Source of the DNA: Sphingobacterium sp. SGR-19
GTDB taxonomy: Bacteria > Bacteroidota > Bacteroidia > Sphingobacteriales > Sphingobacteriaceae
DNA length: 64,000 bases
Direction: 5' to 3'
NCBI RefSeq assembly: GCF_011043555.1
Contig: NZ_JAAKGS010000008.1
Span: 175,183 to 239,182, forward strand
Below the pieces are notes generated by a model. That model worked only from the letters and a program-made list of their open reading frames with translations. It had not been told where the DNA came from and did no database searches. Shown here piece by piece: positions 27,113 to 35,656 of this stretch. Made by a program: the position numbers and the translations under genes. Every line of letters begins with the position of its first letter. Positions within the stretch are counted from its first letter, which is position 1.

Positions 27113-28510
27113 TTATTTTAAGCTTCCCACCATGTCCTCTGGTTTCACCCATTCATCAAATTGCTCAGCTGTTACATAGCCTAAAGCAATGGCTGTTTCT
27201 TTAAGGGTGGAATTGTTTTTATGGGCTGTTTGTGCGATTTCTGCTGCTTTGTAATAACCGATTTTTGTGTTGAGCGCCGTGACGAGCATCAAGGAATTAT
27301 CGACAAGTTCTTTGATACGCGCATAATTAGGCTCGATACCTACGGCACAGTGTTCCTCAAAAGATATACAAGCATCTCCGATAAGACGTGCCGACTGTAA
27401 AAAGTTGGCCGCCATAAGCGGTTTGAATACATTCAGCTCGTAATGTCCTTGTGTACCTCCGATAGTGATGGCGACATCATTTCCCATCACCTGTGCCGCT
27501 ACCATCGTGAGTGCTTCACATTGGGTTGGGTTCACTTTTCCTGGCATAATAGAAGAGCCCGGTTCGTTTTCCGGAATCAGGATTTCGCCAATACCCGAAC
27601 GAGGGCCAGAAGCTAGCATACGAATGTCATTTGCAATTTTATTCAAGGAAACCGCAAGTTGTTTAAGTGCACCGTGCGTTTCCACGATAGCATCGTGTGC
27701 AGCTAGCGCCTCAAATTTGTTCGGAGCCGTAACGAAAGGTAGTCCTGTAAACTCAGCAATATATTTGGCTACGACAACATCATAACCCACAGGGGTATTC
27801 AGTCCGGTTCCTACCGCTGTACCACCCAAGGCCAGTTCAGCTAAGTGAGCCAATGTATTTTTTAGCGCTTTTAGTCCATGATTGAGCTGCGCGACATAAC
27901 CCGAAAGTTCCTGGCCAAGTGTCAATGGCGTAGCATCCATTAAGTGCGTGCGGCCTATCTTGACGACGTTCATAAATTCTTCGGATTTACGTTGCAGTGT
28001 GTCTCGTAATTTTTCCACACCGGGAATCGTTACTTCCATTACCGCTTTATAGGCCGCAATGTGCATTCCTGTGGGAAATGTATCGTTAGAAGATTGTGAT
28101 TTATTGACATCGTCGTTCGCTTTTAGGATAGGTTCGCCTTCACCAATTTTGCCTCCGGCCAATACCTGTGCACGATTAGCGACTACTTCGTTGACATTCA
28201 TATTGGATTGTGTACCCGAACCGGTTTGCCAGATCACCAAAGGGAACTGGTCGTCGAGCTTGCCAGCTAAGATTTCATCACAGACTGCACCGATAGCATC
28301 GCGTTTCTCTACGGGTAAAACGCCTAACTCGTGATTAGCAAAAGCCGCCGCTTTTTTCAAATAGGCAAAACCTTCGATAATCTCTTTTGGCATAGACGCT
28401 GCCGGACCAATTTTAAAATTGTTGCGTGAACGTTCGGTTTGTGCTCCCCAATATTTATCCGCAGGGACCTGAACTTCACCCATGGTATCTTTTTCTATCC
28501 TAAATGACAT
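27113..28510 (-). CDS. fumC: Class II fumarate hydratase
   Basis: The 465-residue protein interconverts fumarate and L-malate in the TCA cycle and is iron-independent. The superfamily signature [11 protein letters not shown] is at 318-328, the catalytic loop His189 is in GRTHLMDA, and [12 protein letters not shown] (94-105) contacts substrate. Length and motifs fit FumC rather than aspartase (no extra C-terminal aspartase features). The lipoprotein gene follows after 4 bp. A REP-like sequence lies upstream at 28554-28585. Confidence 0.96.
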   Translation of the reverse strand: MSFRIEKDTMGEVQVPADKYWGAQTERSRNNFKIGPAASMPKEIIEGFAYLKKAAAFANHELGVLPVEKRDAIGAVCDEILAGKLDDQFPLVIWQTGSGTQSNMNVNEVVANRAQVLAGGKIGEGEPILKANDDVNKSQSSNDTFPTGMHIAAYKAVMEVTIPGVEKLRDTLQRKSEEFMNVVKIGRTHLMDATPLTLGQELSGYVAQLNHGLKALKNTLAHLAELALGGTAVGTGLNTPVGYDVVVAKYIAEFTGLPFVTAPNKFEALAAHDAIVETHGALKQLAVSLNKIANDIRMLASGPRSGIGEILIPENEPGSSIMPGKVNPTQCEALTMVAAQVMGNDVAITIGGTQGHYELNVFKPLMAANFLQSARLIGDACISFEEHCAVGIEPNYARIKELVDNSLMLVTALNTKIGYYKAAEIAQTAHKNNSTLKETAIALGYVTAEQFDEWVKPEDMVGSLK

Positions 28511-28553
28511 AGTGTTAATTAAAAAGTTAAATTAAAAATATCGGTCTCCTTTC

Positions 28554-28585
28554 TGTCATCCCGACGCTAGGAGGGATCTTCTGGA
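28554..28585. repeat. REP-like intergenic element upstream of fumC
   Basis: The sequence CTGTCATCCCGACGCTAGGA followed by GGGATCTTCTGG contains the inverted pair ATCCC/GGGAT with GTCATCCCGACG at the left, a form seen dispersed in many Bacteroidota genomes. Only one copy is present here, so the assignment rests on recall. Confidence 0.5.
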
Positions 28586-28685
28586 AACACATTAACCAGC
28601 TCTAGCCAGTTGTACGACAAAGTTAAGGAAACTTATAGGAAAAAGGAATAGCGGACTTTCTAAAAGCAAAGCTTGTTCTTAAAAA

Positions 28686-28719
28686 AACGCATATGCGGAA
28701 ATATAGACATATATGCGTT
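28686..28719 (-). terminator. Hairpin at the end of the broken ATPase gene
   Basis: AACGCATAT (28686-28694) pairs with ATATGCGTT (28711-28719). On the minus strand a run of T follows, so it can act as a terminator; it overlaps the pseudogene's stop codon. Confidence 0.55.
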
Positions 28720-29614
28720 AATACAGAAAGCCGAAAAGCCACAACGGAACGCGGTTACCGATGCCTGCCTCCGTGTCGTCCATAGCGATATAGGCATCGG
28801 TTGTATTTTTAATTTGTTTTTGCGTCTTGTTTTTTTCTCCAATTTCAAAAGTCTGTATTTCGTCCACTAAAAAATCTCCTGCGAAACCCAATTCGATCTT
28901 ATGGCCGGCATTTCGCAGTTGATTGAAAAAAAATGTCTCCCTTACACTCCCCATTTTGGGCTGTTGCTGAATTTCATGCCAAAATCAGCGGAATTTCCCG
29001 AATTTGCAAAAGGAAAATAACCACTGTTTAGATATTCTTTAAAAAGTGGCAACACCTTGATTTCGGCAGTTATCTGTTTTGTTGCTTCTCCCTGATGGTG
29101 GAGAATATCGGCAAGTTTCAGTACCTTAAAATCATAATCATAATTTATGTATAGAAACTCTCGAAAAGACATTCCATGCAGGAATTGCGTCACTAAGCGA
29201 CGGCTCAGATCCGATTCTCCCCTATACAGATCCAACGCAGACGAACTTGTAAACAACACTTGCATTTTGGGAAATCCGTCATAGATAAGCTTTAATTCTC
29301 TCGACCAGTTTGGATATTTATGCACTTCGTCAATCAGCAGCAATTCGCCCCCCATAACTGTGCCATTGTGAAGCTAACCCAAATAGACTTTCCGTGTAAA
29401 AATAAGGGTGGTCTGCAGTTACATACAGCCCCTTTTCCTGATGCGGATAAGTGTATGCTAAATATTGCAGCAATAGCGTTGTTTTTCCTATCCCTCGTAA
29501 CCCCTTTATACCCAAAAGCCGTTCATTCGTTTTTAGTTGATCATATAGATAACGGAACTTATTATTGCTCAATTGAGCCAATAGATTGTTTTGGAATGAA
29601 ATCAATTCTTGCAT
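28718..29614 (-). pseudogene. Broken AAA_14/DUF4143-type ATPase
   Basis: Three adjacent reading frames together make a shortened AAA ATPase of the DUF4143 family. The first (29330-29614) has Walker A GIKGLRGIGKTTLLLQYLAY. It shifts frame in a run of six G (minus strand; C6 at 29348-29353) just before ELLLIDEVHKYPNW, the Walker B and DEVH box, which is in the second frame (28942-29355). That frame ends at SPKWGV, and the third (28718-28954) restarts MGSVRETFFFNQL and ends GNRVPLWLFGFLY, the normal C-terminus of the family. Normal members are about 380-400 residues, so roughly 100-170 residues are deleted between frames two and three. Function unknown. Confidence 0.85.
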
Positions 29615-29968
29615 GATATTGCTTTGAGTTCAAAGCAAAAGTGAGGATATATTGGCTTATAATCAAATCAATATCGAAAAATATCAAGGATTATTTTTCT
29701 CAAAAGTAATCTCACTCAGTTGTTTTTAAACTGTTTATATTACTTCCAATCTCGTGAACATTGAATTTAATTGCCATCGTATTGAAATAGGATTTGTTAT
29801 TAGTTGTTTGTTAGTATAATCCCTGAAAGTCAATTTCAATAGAGAATAAATGGTTTTAATATCATTTTATAGAATTATAAGTTAAAAATGTTAAAGATGC
29901 TGGTACCCTATTGTTTTTAGGCTATTTTCGTGAGCATCAGTAATTTGTTAAACTTTAATATTTCGATT
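29615..29968. other. AT-rich intergenic region
   Basis: About 350 bp without a gene. A near-perfect 20-bp palindrome (TTGCTTTGAG with TTCAAAGCAA, 29619-29638) lies just before the broken ATPase start and could be an operator. I see no RNA gene or clear promoter in the rest. Confidence 0.5.
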
Positions 29969-30511
29969 ATGAACAAACACTACTTATTTTTATTGCTGCT
30001 TTTCTGCATGACGTTGTCGGGTGTGCAGGCATAGTCTTTTATGCATCCTAAAAAGCATAATTTCAGTATCGGACCAATAGCAGGTTACGATTACGATATC
30101 AAAGGTCCAACCTATGGTGGAGGATTAATGTATGAATTTCGCCCGTTTAAGAACGTCGGGTTTACAGCCGGATTTAATTATGAACAAACAAGGAAAGATT
30201 TTACGGAATCCAGCCTTGGGGACGAGACGTTACGCCACGAGGTATACGCGCTTCATGTCGGGGCGAGATATTATATCGGTGATTTTTATCTTGGCGGTGC
30301 ATTAGGCGCGGGACACGATAGAGGGACGTTCAGGCAAGAAGATGGAGTTACGCGCAGTGGAGGGAGTGTTTATAGCTTATACAAAAGCATTGGCGCCGGG
30401 TATCAGATTCCGCTACGGAACCAAGATGCCATCGAGATAGAAGCAGGAACATTCGGAACCTCAAATTCTATGAAAGTTGGTGGAACGGTAAGGTATAAGT
30501 TTAGGAGATAG
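29969..30511 (+). pseudogene. Outer-membrane beta-barrel protein gene with in-frame amber codon at codon 22
   Basis: ATG 29969 opens a signal peptide MNKHYLFLLLLFCMTLSGVQA. Codon 22 is TAG (30032-30034), and the frame then stays open to 30511 as SFMHPKKHNFSIGPIAGYDY and so on. The downstream 157 residues show the alternating strand pattern and aromatic girdle of a small OM barrel (GGGLMYEFRP, VGARYYIG, GTVRYKF). A single C-to-T change from CAG would restore VQAQSF, exactly a signal-peptidase site with mature Gln. The rest of the frame has no other lesion, so inactivation is recent, or the codon is read through. An ATG at 30041 has no signal peptide. Confidence 0.82.
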
Positions 30512-30519
30512 GTTTAGAT

Positions 30520-30554
30520 ATAAGCGGTTGGGATCTACATCCCCAACCGCTTAT
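30520..30554. terminator. Bidirectional terminator hairpin
   Basis: ATAAGCGGTTGGG (30520-30532) pairs with CCCAACCGCTTAT (30542-30554), a perfect 13-bp stem. It serves the barrel gene and the convergent hypothetical gene, whose stop codon lies in the loop. Confidence 0.82.
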
Positions 30555-31104
30555 TAATTCGTTGCTGTATATGATGGTATAGTTGTTTAGGTTTCAGTGT
30601 GCGCCAGGGGAATGTATTGAAATCGCCGCCGAAGTGTATATAATAGTCAATCCCTTGCGCTTGAAACTCTTGGATAACGTGATCACGAAAATTCATAGCG
30701 ACGATCCAGCCATCATCGATATCCTGGAACCACTCTTCATAATACGAATCGTCCGAACTATGGAAATTGAGTATATTTTCGCCAATAAGCAAAAATTTAT
30801 TAATTCCTTCTGCAATCATGATATCGACAACTTCTCGCTTTAACAGCATAATATCGTTGTAAATGGCATCGTTCCATTCACCGATTAATTCCATGATTGC
30901 AAATCCTCGATCATAATCAGCGTAGAGGATTTTTATATATAAGGTGAGTGATCCGAATTCATCCCACTGGGGATGGAGCAGAAAATTATAAATCTGTTTG
31001 TCGAATTCAAATTCGCTATATACCACACCGTAGAAAGGCGATTTTTCGTCTTCTGAAGCGATATAATCATCGCGCCAATTATAATATGGTTCTATTTCAT
31101 GCAA
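30535..31104 (-). CDS. Conserved hypothetical protein
   Basis: The 189-residue acidic protein (MHEIEPYYNWRDDYIASEDE) has no signal peptide or membrane span. It shows alternating beta and alpha segments (SLTLYIKILYADYDRG, GINKFLLIGENILNFH) and several aromatic-rich stretches. I recognise no domain. It is monocistronic and ends within the loop of the terminator at 30520-30554. Confidence 0.7.
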   Translation of the reverse strand: MHEIEPYYNWRDDYIASEDEKSPFYGVVYSEFEFDKQIYNFLLHPQWDEFGSLTLYIKILYADYDRGFAIMELIGEWNDAIYNDIMLLKREVVDIMIAEGINKFLLIGENILNFHSSDDSYYEEWFQDIDDGWIVAMNFRDHVIQEFQAQGIDYYIHFGGDFNTFPWRTLKPKQLYHHIQQRINKRLGM

Positions 31105-31264
31105 AGCAAATACGTTTTAACAAAGATAAAAATAAATATCACGTAGATTTTACCTACATCTTATGAACAAAACCTTTTTTTCTGCGTATATTATTCGCAT
31201 ACGTGTTAATTTATCACGCAAATATTTGAGAAAACTATTTTAATTTTGCAACCGAATTTTATCC

Positions 31265-32875
31265 ATGCAAAAAGGCACTAAACGGAATATCTTTGTCGCA
31301 GCTACTTACGCAGCAGTACTGCTCTTGGGCATACTGCTAGGGCAGAACTACGTAGATGAACAAGGGAACAAACCGGTTAACAGTTTGGTGCCTATCGGGT
31401 TTTCAAGTAATACTTGGAAAGTCCAACAGCTCTTGGACCTTGTCGCGGAAGCTTACGTAGATAGCGTAGACATTGACTCGGTACAAAATGGAGCAATCAA
31501 TCATATTATATCCCATCTAGACCCTTATTCCAATTATTTAGTTCCTAATGAGTCGCAACGACAGACAGAAATTCTGGAAGGAACGTTCGAAGGTATTGGT
31601 ATGGAGTATTTTAATCTGAACGATACGTTGATGATCGTATCGCTGATTAATGGCGGACCGGCAGAAAAAGCAGGATTTCGGGTAGGGGACAGGTTATTGA
31701 AAATAGGTAATGAGCCGGTAGCTGGCGTACATATTTCCAGGGAAAGTGTCGAAAAGCTAATTCGCGGCCGTCGCGGAACATCCATCAGTATTCACGTGAA
31801 GCGAGAAGGAAACGAGATAGATACGCCTATCAAGGTGGTTCGTGATCAGGTGACAGTAAGCTCGTTGGATGTAGTTTACATGATTAAGCCGGGTATAGGT
31901 TATGTAAAAGTAAGACGATTTGGTATCAACACGGCAGACGAATTTCGACAAGCGATTATCGAACTGAAAAGACAAGGCGCTAACAAGCTTATTCTTGATC
32001 TCCGGGACAATGGCGGTGGATATTTCCATATGGCTATTAAGTTGGCCGATGAATTTTTCGCTGATAGACGGCTAATTGTGTATACACAGGGTGCCCATGA
32101 GGAGCGACGGGAATATTTTTCTGACAGTACGCAGGGAGGTAACTTTGCCACGGGAGAACTGGCCATACTTGTCAACGAAAATACGGCTTCTGCAAGTGAG
32201 ATTGTCGCCGGCGCCGTTCAAGATTGGGATCGTGGTACTATTATTGGAAGACGCTCGTACGGAAAGGGGATCGTACAGGAGCAGTTTGATTTCTCGGACG
32301 GCTCTACCGTGAACTTGAGCATTGCCCGTTATTTCACGCCTCTTGGGCGAAGTATACAAAAAAAGTACATGGCAAATTGGTCAAATATGGTCGACTTTAA
32401 CAACATGTATAACGGCTTATGGGCACTGGATACCTTATATGCGCACGGGAAGGCCTTTGAAACAAAGAGTGGCAAGCAAGTCTACAGCGGTGGTGGTATA
32501 TTACCCGATATTCATGTGCCACAGGACTCGAACGCATTGAGCCTCTTCTATCAAGATCTGATACAATATAGCTTTATTGAGCAGTTTGTATATACGCGGT
32601 TTACTAAGCAGGCACCTGCCTATTCAATTGAAAATTTCTTGCAGGGCTATCACTTGCCGGATAATGAATACCATGCTTTTATCGACTTTGTACGTGAAGA
32701 AGGCTTTGTAATTTCTGACAGAAAGAAGAATGAGTTAAGGGATTTGATCGAAACGGATATAGAGGCATTAGTGGGGCGTTTCTACTTTGGTCGTGAAGCC
32801 TACTTCAAAGTAAGGAATCGGAACGATAATTTCGTGCAGAAGGCGTTGGAGTTTTTGGCGGCAAAGCGGGATTAA
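31265..32875 (+). CDS. S41-family C-terminal processing protease
   Basis: The 536-residue protein has an N-terminal membrane anchor (about residues 10-27), a PDZ domain at about 105-195 (GTFEGIGMEYF, GPAEKAGFRVGDRLLKI) and the S41 catalytic core with the serine in ENTASASEIVAGA (305-317) and the lysine Lys334 in SYGKGIVQEQ. These periplasmic Ser-Lys proteases degrade or trim proteins by their C-terminal tail. The C-terminal 130 residues form a helical extension common in Bacteroidota CtpA. Its stop codon directly abuts that of the convergent HTH gene, with no base between. Confidence 0.94.
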   Translation: MQKGTKRNIFVAATYAAVLLLGILLGQNYVDEQGNKPVNSLVPIGFSSNTWKVQQLLDLVAEAYVDSVDIDSVQNGAINHIISHLDPYSNYLVPNESQRQTEILEGTFEGIGMEYFNLNDTLMIVSLINGGPAEKAGFRVGDRLLKIGNEPVAGVHISRESVEKLIRGRRGTSISIHVKREGNEIDTPIKVVRDQVTVSSLDVVYMIKPGIGYVKVRRFGINTADEFRQAIIELKRQGANKLILDLRDNGGGYFHMAIKLADEFFADRRLIVYTQGAHEERREYFSDSTQGGNFATGELAILVNENTASASEIVAGAVQDWDRGTIIGRRSYGKGIVQEQFDFSDGSTVNLSIARYFTPLGRSIQKKYMANWSNMVDFNNMYNGLWALDTLYAHGKAFETKSGKQVYSGGGILPDIHVPQDSNALSLFYQDLIQYSFIEQFVYTRFTKQAPAYSIENFLQGYHLPDNEYHAFIDFVREEGFVISDRKKNELRDLIETDIEALVGRFYFGREAYFKVRNRNDNFVQKALEFLAAKRD

Positions 32876-33268
32876 TTATTGCGTGTCCTTTTGCTGTATT
32901 TGCATGCGCAACTCCAAAGCGAATACTTTTTCTATCAGGAGATTTCGATGACGTATCAATTGCGTGTTCGTCTTTTCAAGCTCCGACACTTTATCTTGCA
33001 AGTCTATTAATTTTTTCAATAACGCGTTTTCTCTTATTAAGTCTTGATGAGAAGGCTCCGATTTTTCGCTTGTCCTTTTGAGGGACGTATCCCAGCTCAC
33101 ATCGGCTTCCGGGTTTGATTTTTTAAGTAACGGCATGATTTTCTTGATCCAGGCTAATATGGTGCGCTTGTCCCTTACGTTGTATTTTACCATTGCTTCT
33201 CCCAGAAGCAGCTCCCCATTAATAATAGCCGTTACGGCTTCTATTTGAAGTTCCTGTTTAGATTTCAT
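32876..33268 (-). CDS. Orphan helix-turn-helix/coiled-coil protein resembling IS3-type OrfA
   Basis: The 130-residue product begins MKSKQELQIEAVTAIINGEL and contains a helix-turn-helix (AMVKYNVRDKRTILAWIKKI, about 25-44), then a linker and a leucine-rich coiled coil (about 80-125, RENALLKKLIDLQDKVSELE). This is the layout of transposase OrfA proteins of the IS3/IS911 group. There is no OrfB or inverted repeat beside it, so it is either a domesticated DNA-binding protein or an IS remnant. Its stop codon touches that of the S41 protease. Confidence 0.6.
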   Translation of the reverse strand: MKSKQELQIEAVTAIINGELLLGEAMVKYNVRDKRTILAWIKKIMPLLKKSNPEADVSWDTSLKRTSEKSEPSHQDLIRENALLKKLIDLQDKVSELEKTNTQLIRHRNLLIEKVFALELRMQIQQKDTQ

Positions 33269-33439
33269 CGGTCCGGCTTGAAATTTTTACCCTCTCCCTC
33301 ATCCATACGTTGAAATCGACTTCCGAAGGGATGCTAAATTTCTTGCGTAATCTGTTTCTTCTTATTTGTACTGATTCATTTAATAGTTAAGTCGACCTAA
33401 ATTAGTCATCCTTGAAGTATATTTCTTAGTTCAAAAATA

Positions 33440-33467
33440 GCTTGACATGGACAAGTCCATGCCAAGC
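33440..33467. promoter_or_regulatory. 13-bp palindrome with two-base centre, possible operator
   Basis: GCTTGACATGGAC (33440-33452) mirrors GTCCATGCCAAGC (33455-33467) with one mismatch. The loop is too short for a stable RNA hairpin, so a protein-binding site is more likely. It is upstream of the HTH gene's 5' end. Confidence 0.45.
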
Positions 33468-33490
33468 GCAACCATATAGTTGTTGTCATC

Positions 33491-33519
33491 GACTAAAAAC
33501 GCATGTTTTTTTTAGTCGT
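33491..33519 (-). terminator. Terminator hairpin after fimbrillin-like gene 1
   Basis: CGACTAAAAA (33491-33500) pairs with TTTTTAGTCG (33510-33519). It is 18 bp after the stop codon at 33537. Confidence 0.65.
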
Positions 33520-33536
33520 TTGAAACGGTAGGTAGG

Positions 33537-35096
33537 TTAGTTTAAATCTCTGACACAGCGGATTTTCATGCCCCAGTCTACGGTTGAGAACCCACCATCG
33601 CGGTTGGAAACGTAACTATACCAATTGCCTGTATCTGGGTGTGTGCCGGCAAAAAGAATCCAGAGGGCAGTTGAAGACCAGCGCCAGCCTTCTCTCGGTT
33701 GACCGATGACATTGGGATTCGACGGTGTTTTGCGACCCGTCTCTGGAAAGAATATACCCTCGTCATCGATGGTTGGATACCAAGCGCCATTTATGCCGTT
33801 AATCGTGCGGGCCTCCGATATATCGTCTTCGCCAGTTAAAATCTCAAAATCTTCTTTGGTTGGTGTGCGCCATTGATTCCCCTCCATCACGAAAGCGCAT
33901 GGATCTCCTAAGTTCGCTGCAGTGCGATCAAACTCCCGGCCGTCCCCATACGGATACAGATGTCCAAAAGGGAAATAGCTACCGTCGCCGGGGTTTTGTG
34001 AGAAGCTGTATACATCTGTATCGGTGTCATAAACAAGATCGCCTTCGGCCCAGATCAATCCTCCAATATCATGTGGATGTTTTTTAATGGTAAGATTTAG
34101 ATCGTAACGCTCACCAGGAATAATAGTAATCCCGCCAATCTCTACGTTATTTTTCGTGACATCTCCAATTTTGATTGTTCCGATTTTTAGAATACCGTTT
34201 GCAGTGCTAGGTGTAGCGACAATTGCTGGCAAAGATGTGATGCTGGTACCCCCTATTGCTCCCATTTGAACGGGAGAGCCATTCGTGCTTAAGTTATGGT
34301 ACGTTATCGTTCCATCCGTGAATTCCAGATCTGCTTGATCGTAATGTGGACCTATATAAAAATCGTCTGCCACTTCGATTGATCCGATTTGGCTTCCATC
34401 TATGGTTGTTGTAATTTCACTAAAAAGATGTTTCAACGTAATATTTAGGGTGTTTTGTCCACCAGTAACCACTTGATCAATTCGGGTGTAGAGGAGATCA
34501 GCTGTTCCGGCAATGCCTTCTATTTTTGTTGCGGATAAAGGAGCTGTTCCCGCGTCCGGTAAGGGATCTGAATTGTTTAGTGAATAGGTGATAAATGTAT
34601 AAGATTGATCTGCGACCAGTTCGAAGGGGGCTGGCGTGCTGCCACCCACGGTATACGCTGCACGGTCAACATAGTTTCCATCCGCATCGTAAACGACGAC
34701 ACCATAGGTAACACCGGTGGGTAGTGGATTAGCGGCTGCTTTGAAGGTTGTCCCTGCGGTCTTTGTGACATTTGCTTTAGCTAATCGTGCCATGTCGGAT
34801 CCTTGGTCGTTTCCGTATTTTCTGGATAGCGTTGCCTGCATGTAATACTCGTTATCCATTCGAACACTTACGGTCTGACTTGCGGGAATGGATTTTTTTG
34901 ATGTGACTTTTTTTGAGGAAGAGGCTTTTAGGGCACCTGTTTCTACGTTCTCAATACCGGAAACGAATACCTGTACTTTGGCTACCTTATCCGAATTGAC
35001 GGAGTTTTCTTCCTTGGAACAACCCGTAAACAATATAAAGGTAATGACCATACCGATAGCTAACTTCAGTGTTGGACGATGTAAGATTTTTTTCAT
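33537..35096 (-). CDS. Fimbrillin-like surface lipoprotein with Fibrobacter-type C-terminal domain (1)
   Basis: The 519-residue protein has lipobox Cys26 (LFTGC). The body is a two-lobed beta-rich fimbrillin-like fold with NLTIKKH and the strand NTLNITLKHLFSEITTTIDG, found in FimA/Mfa-type pilus subunits of Bacteroidia. The last 130 residues (GDPCAFVMEGNQWRTPTKED, WRWSSTALWI, DWGMKIRCVRD) form the Fibrobacter succinogenes major paralogous domain, related to C-type-lectin-like surface domains. It is a probable cell-surface or pilus-tip protein. Its partner at 35657 has the same architecture, and a 65-residue peptide gene lies between. Confidence 0.78.
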   Translation of the reverse strand: MKKILHRPTLKLAIGMVITFILFTGCSKEENSVNSDKVAKVQVFVSGIENVETGALKASSSKKVTSKKSIPASQTVSVRMDNEYYMQATLSRKYGNDQGSDMARLAKANVTKTAGTTFKAAANPLPTGVTYGVVVYDADGNYVDRAAYTVGGSTPAPFELVADQSYTFITYSLNNSDPLPDAGTAPLSATKIEGIAGTADLLYTRIDQVVTGGQNTLNITLKHLFSEITTTIDGSQIGSIEVADDFYIGPHYDQADLEFTDGTITYHNLSTNGSPVQMGAIGGTSITSLPAIVATPSTANGILKIGTIKIGDVTKNNVEIGGITIIPGERYDLNLTIKKHPHDIGGLIWAEGDLVYDTDTDVYSFSQNPGDGSYFPFGHLYPYGDGREFDRTAANLGDPCAFVMEGNQWRTPTKEDFEILTGEDDISEARTINGINGAWYPTIDDEGIFFPETGRKTPSNPNVIGQPREGWRWSSTALWILFAGTHPDTGNWYSYVSNRDGGFSTVDWGMKIRCVRDLN

Positions 35097-35189
35097 TTAA
35101 TTGTTTTTTTCGTTGATTAGAGCTCTCCCGAGGTGTCGGGATTAGTTTGATAAGTTTTCTTGACTTAGAGCGTGTTAATATTAAATGGG

Positions 35190-35387
35190 TTACCAGTTAA
35201 GTTCTTTGCTCTGAACAGATTCTTGATTCCATTCTTCGGTGACCGATCCAGAATCGACAATTCCCGATCCAGATGCTATTGAATATTCCATAGCGATTGA
35301 TAGTACTTGGATCGTTGGAGAAACATAAGACTGTTTTGCTTTTGAGACGTTGACATCTTTCATTTTGGGTCTGTTTGATTTTTTCAT
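35190..35387 (-). CDS. Small peptide of the fimbrillin-like locus
   Basis: A 65-residue gene starts MKKSNRPKMKDVNVSKAKQS, continues SYVSPTIQVLSIAMEYSIASGSG and ends with acidic EEWNQESVQSKELNW. A charged N-terminus, a conserved-looking SPTIQV...EYSIASGSG core and a terminal Trp resemble short proteins I recall beside fimbrillin genes in Bacteroidota, which have no known function. It has no signal peptide. It could be a secreted peptide, a chaperone-like leader, or an unmodified RiPP-like precursor. It lies between the two fimbrillin-like genes on the same strand, 94 bp before the downstream one. A short TCCCGA/TCGGGA hairpin (35126-35141) separates them. Confidence 0.7.
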   Translation of the reverse strand: MKKSNRPKMKDVNVSKAKQSYVSPTIQVLSIAMEYSIASGSGIVDSGSVTEEWNQESVQSKELNW

Positions 35388-35591
35388 TATGGTGTGCTTT
35401 TCGTTAACATTCGTTTTGCGAAATATCGTTGCTAAAATTTTATCGTAGAATTGAACGCAATGATAGCATTTAGCTGTTGTTGTGCAAAAAAAGCGGTATT
35501 CACATACATATCACACTTTATTAAGATATTGTTGTTCAGGTTGTTGTGTTTTTTTTGAGAAAGGTAGATTCGTTTTATGAGGATTATCCGT

Positions 35592-35628
35592 TAAAATAAA
35601 AAAGGGCTAACCTTTTCGGAAAGCCCCT
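35592..35628 (-). terminator. Terminator after fimbrillin-like gene 2
   Basis: GGGCTAACC pairs with GGAAAGCCC (about 35604-35627) with two internal mismatches, and the minus-strand continuation is TTTTTTATTTTAA. It separates the second fimbrillin-like gene from the small peptide gene. Confidence 0.65.
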
Positions 35629-35656
35629 TTATATATAAGTGTAAATTGTGATATCG

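Noticed and set aside
28673..28870. 65-codon frame on the plus strand
   Set aside because: It is antisense to the C-terminal part of the broken ATPase gene.
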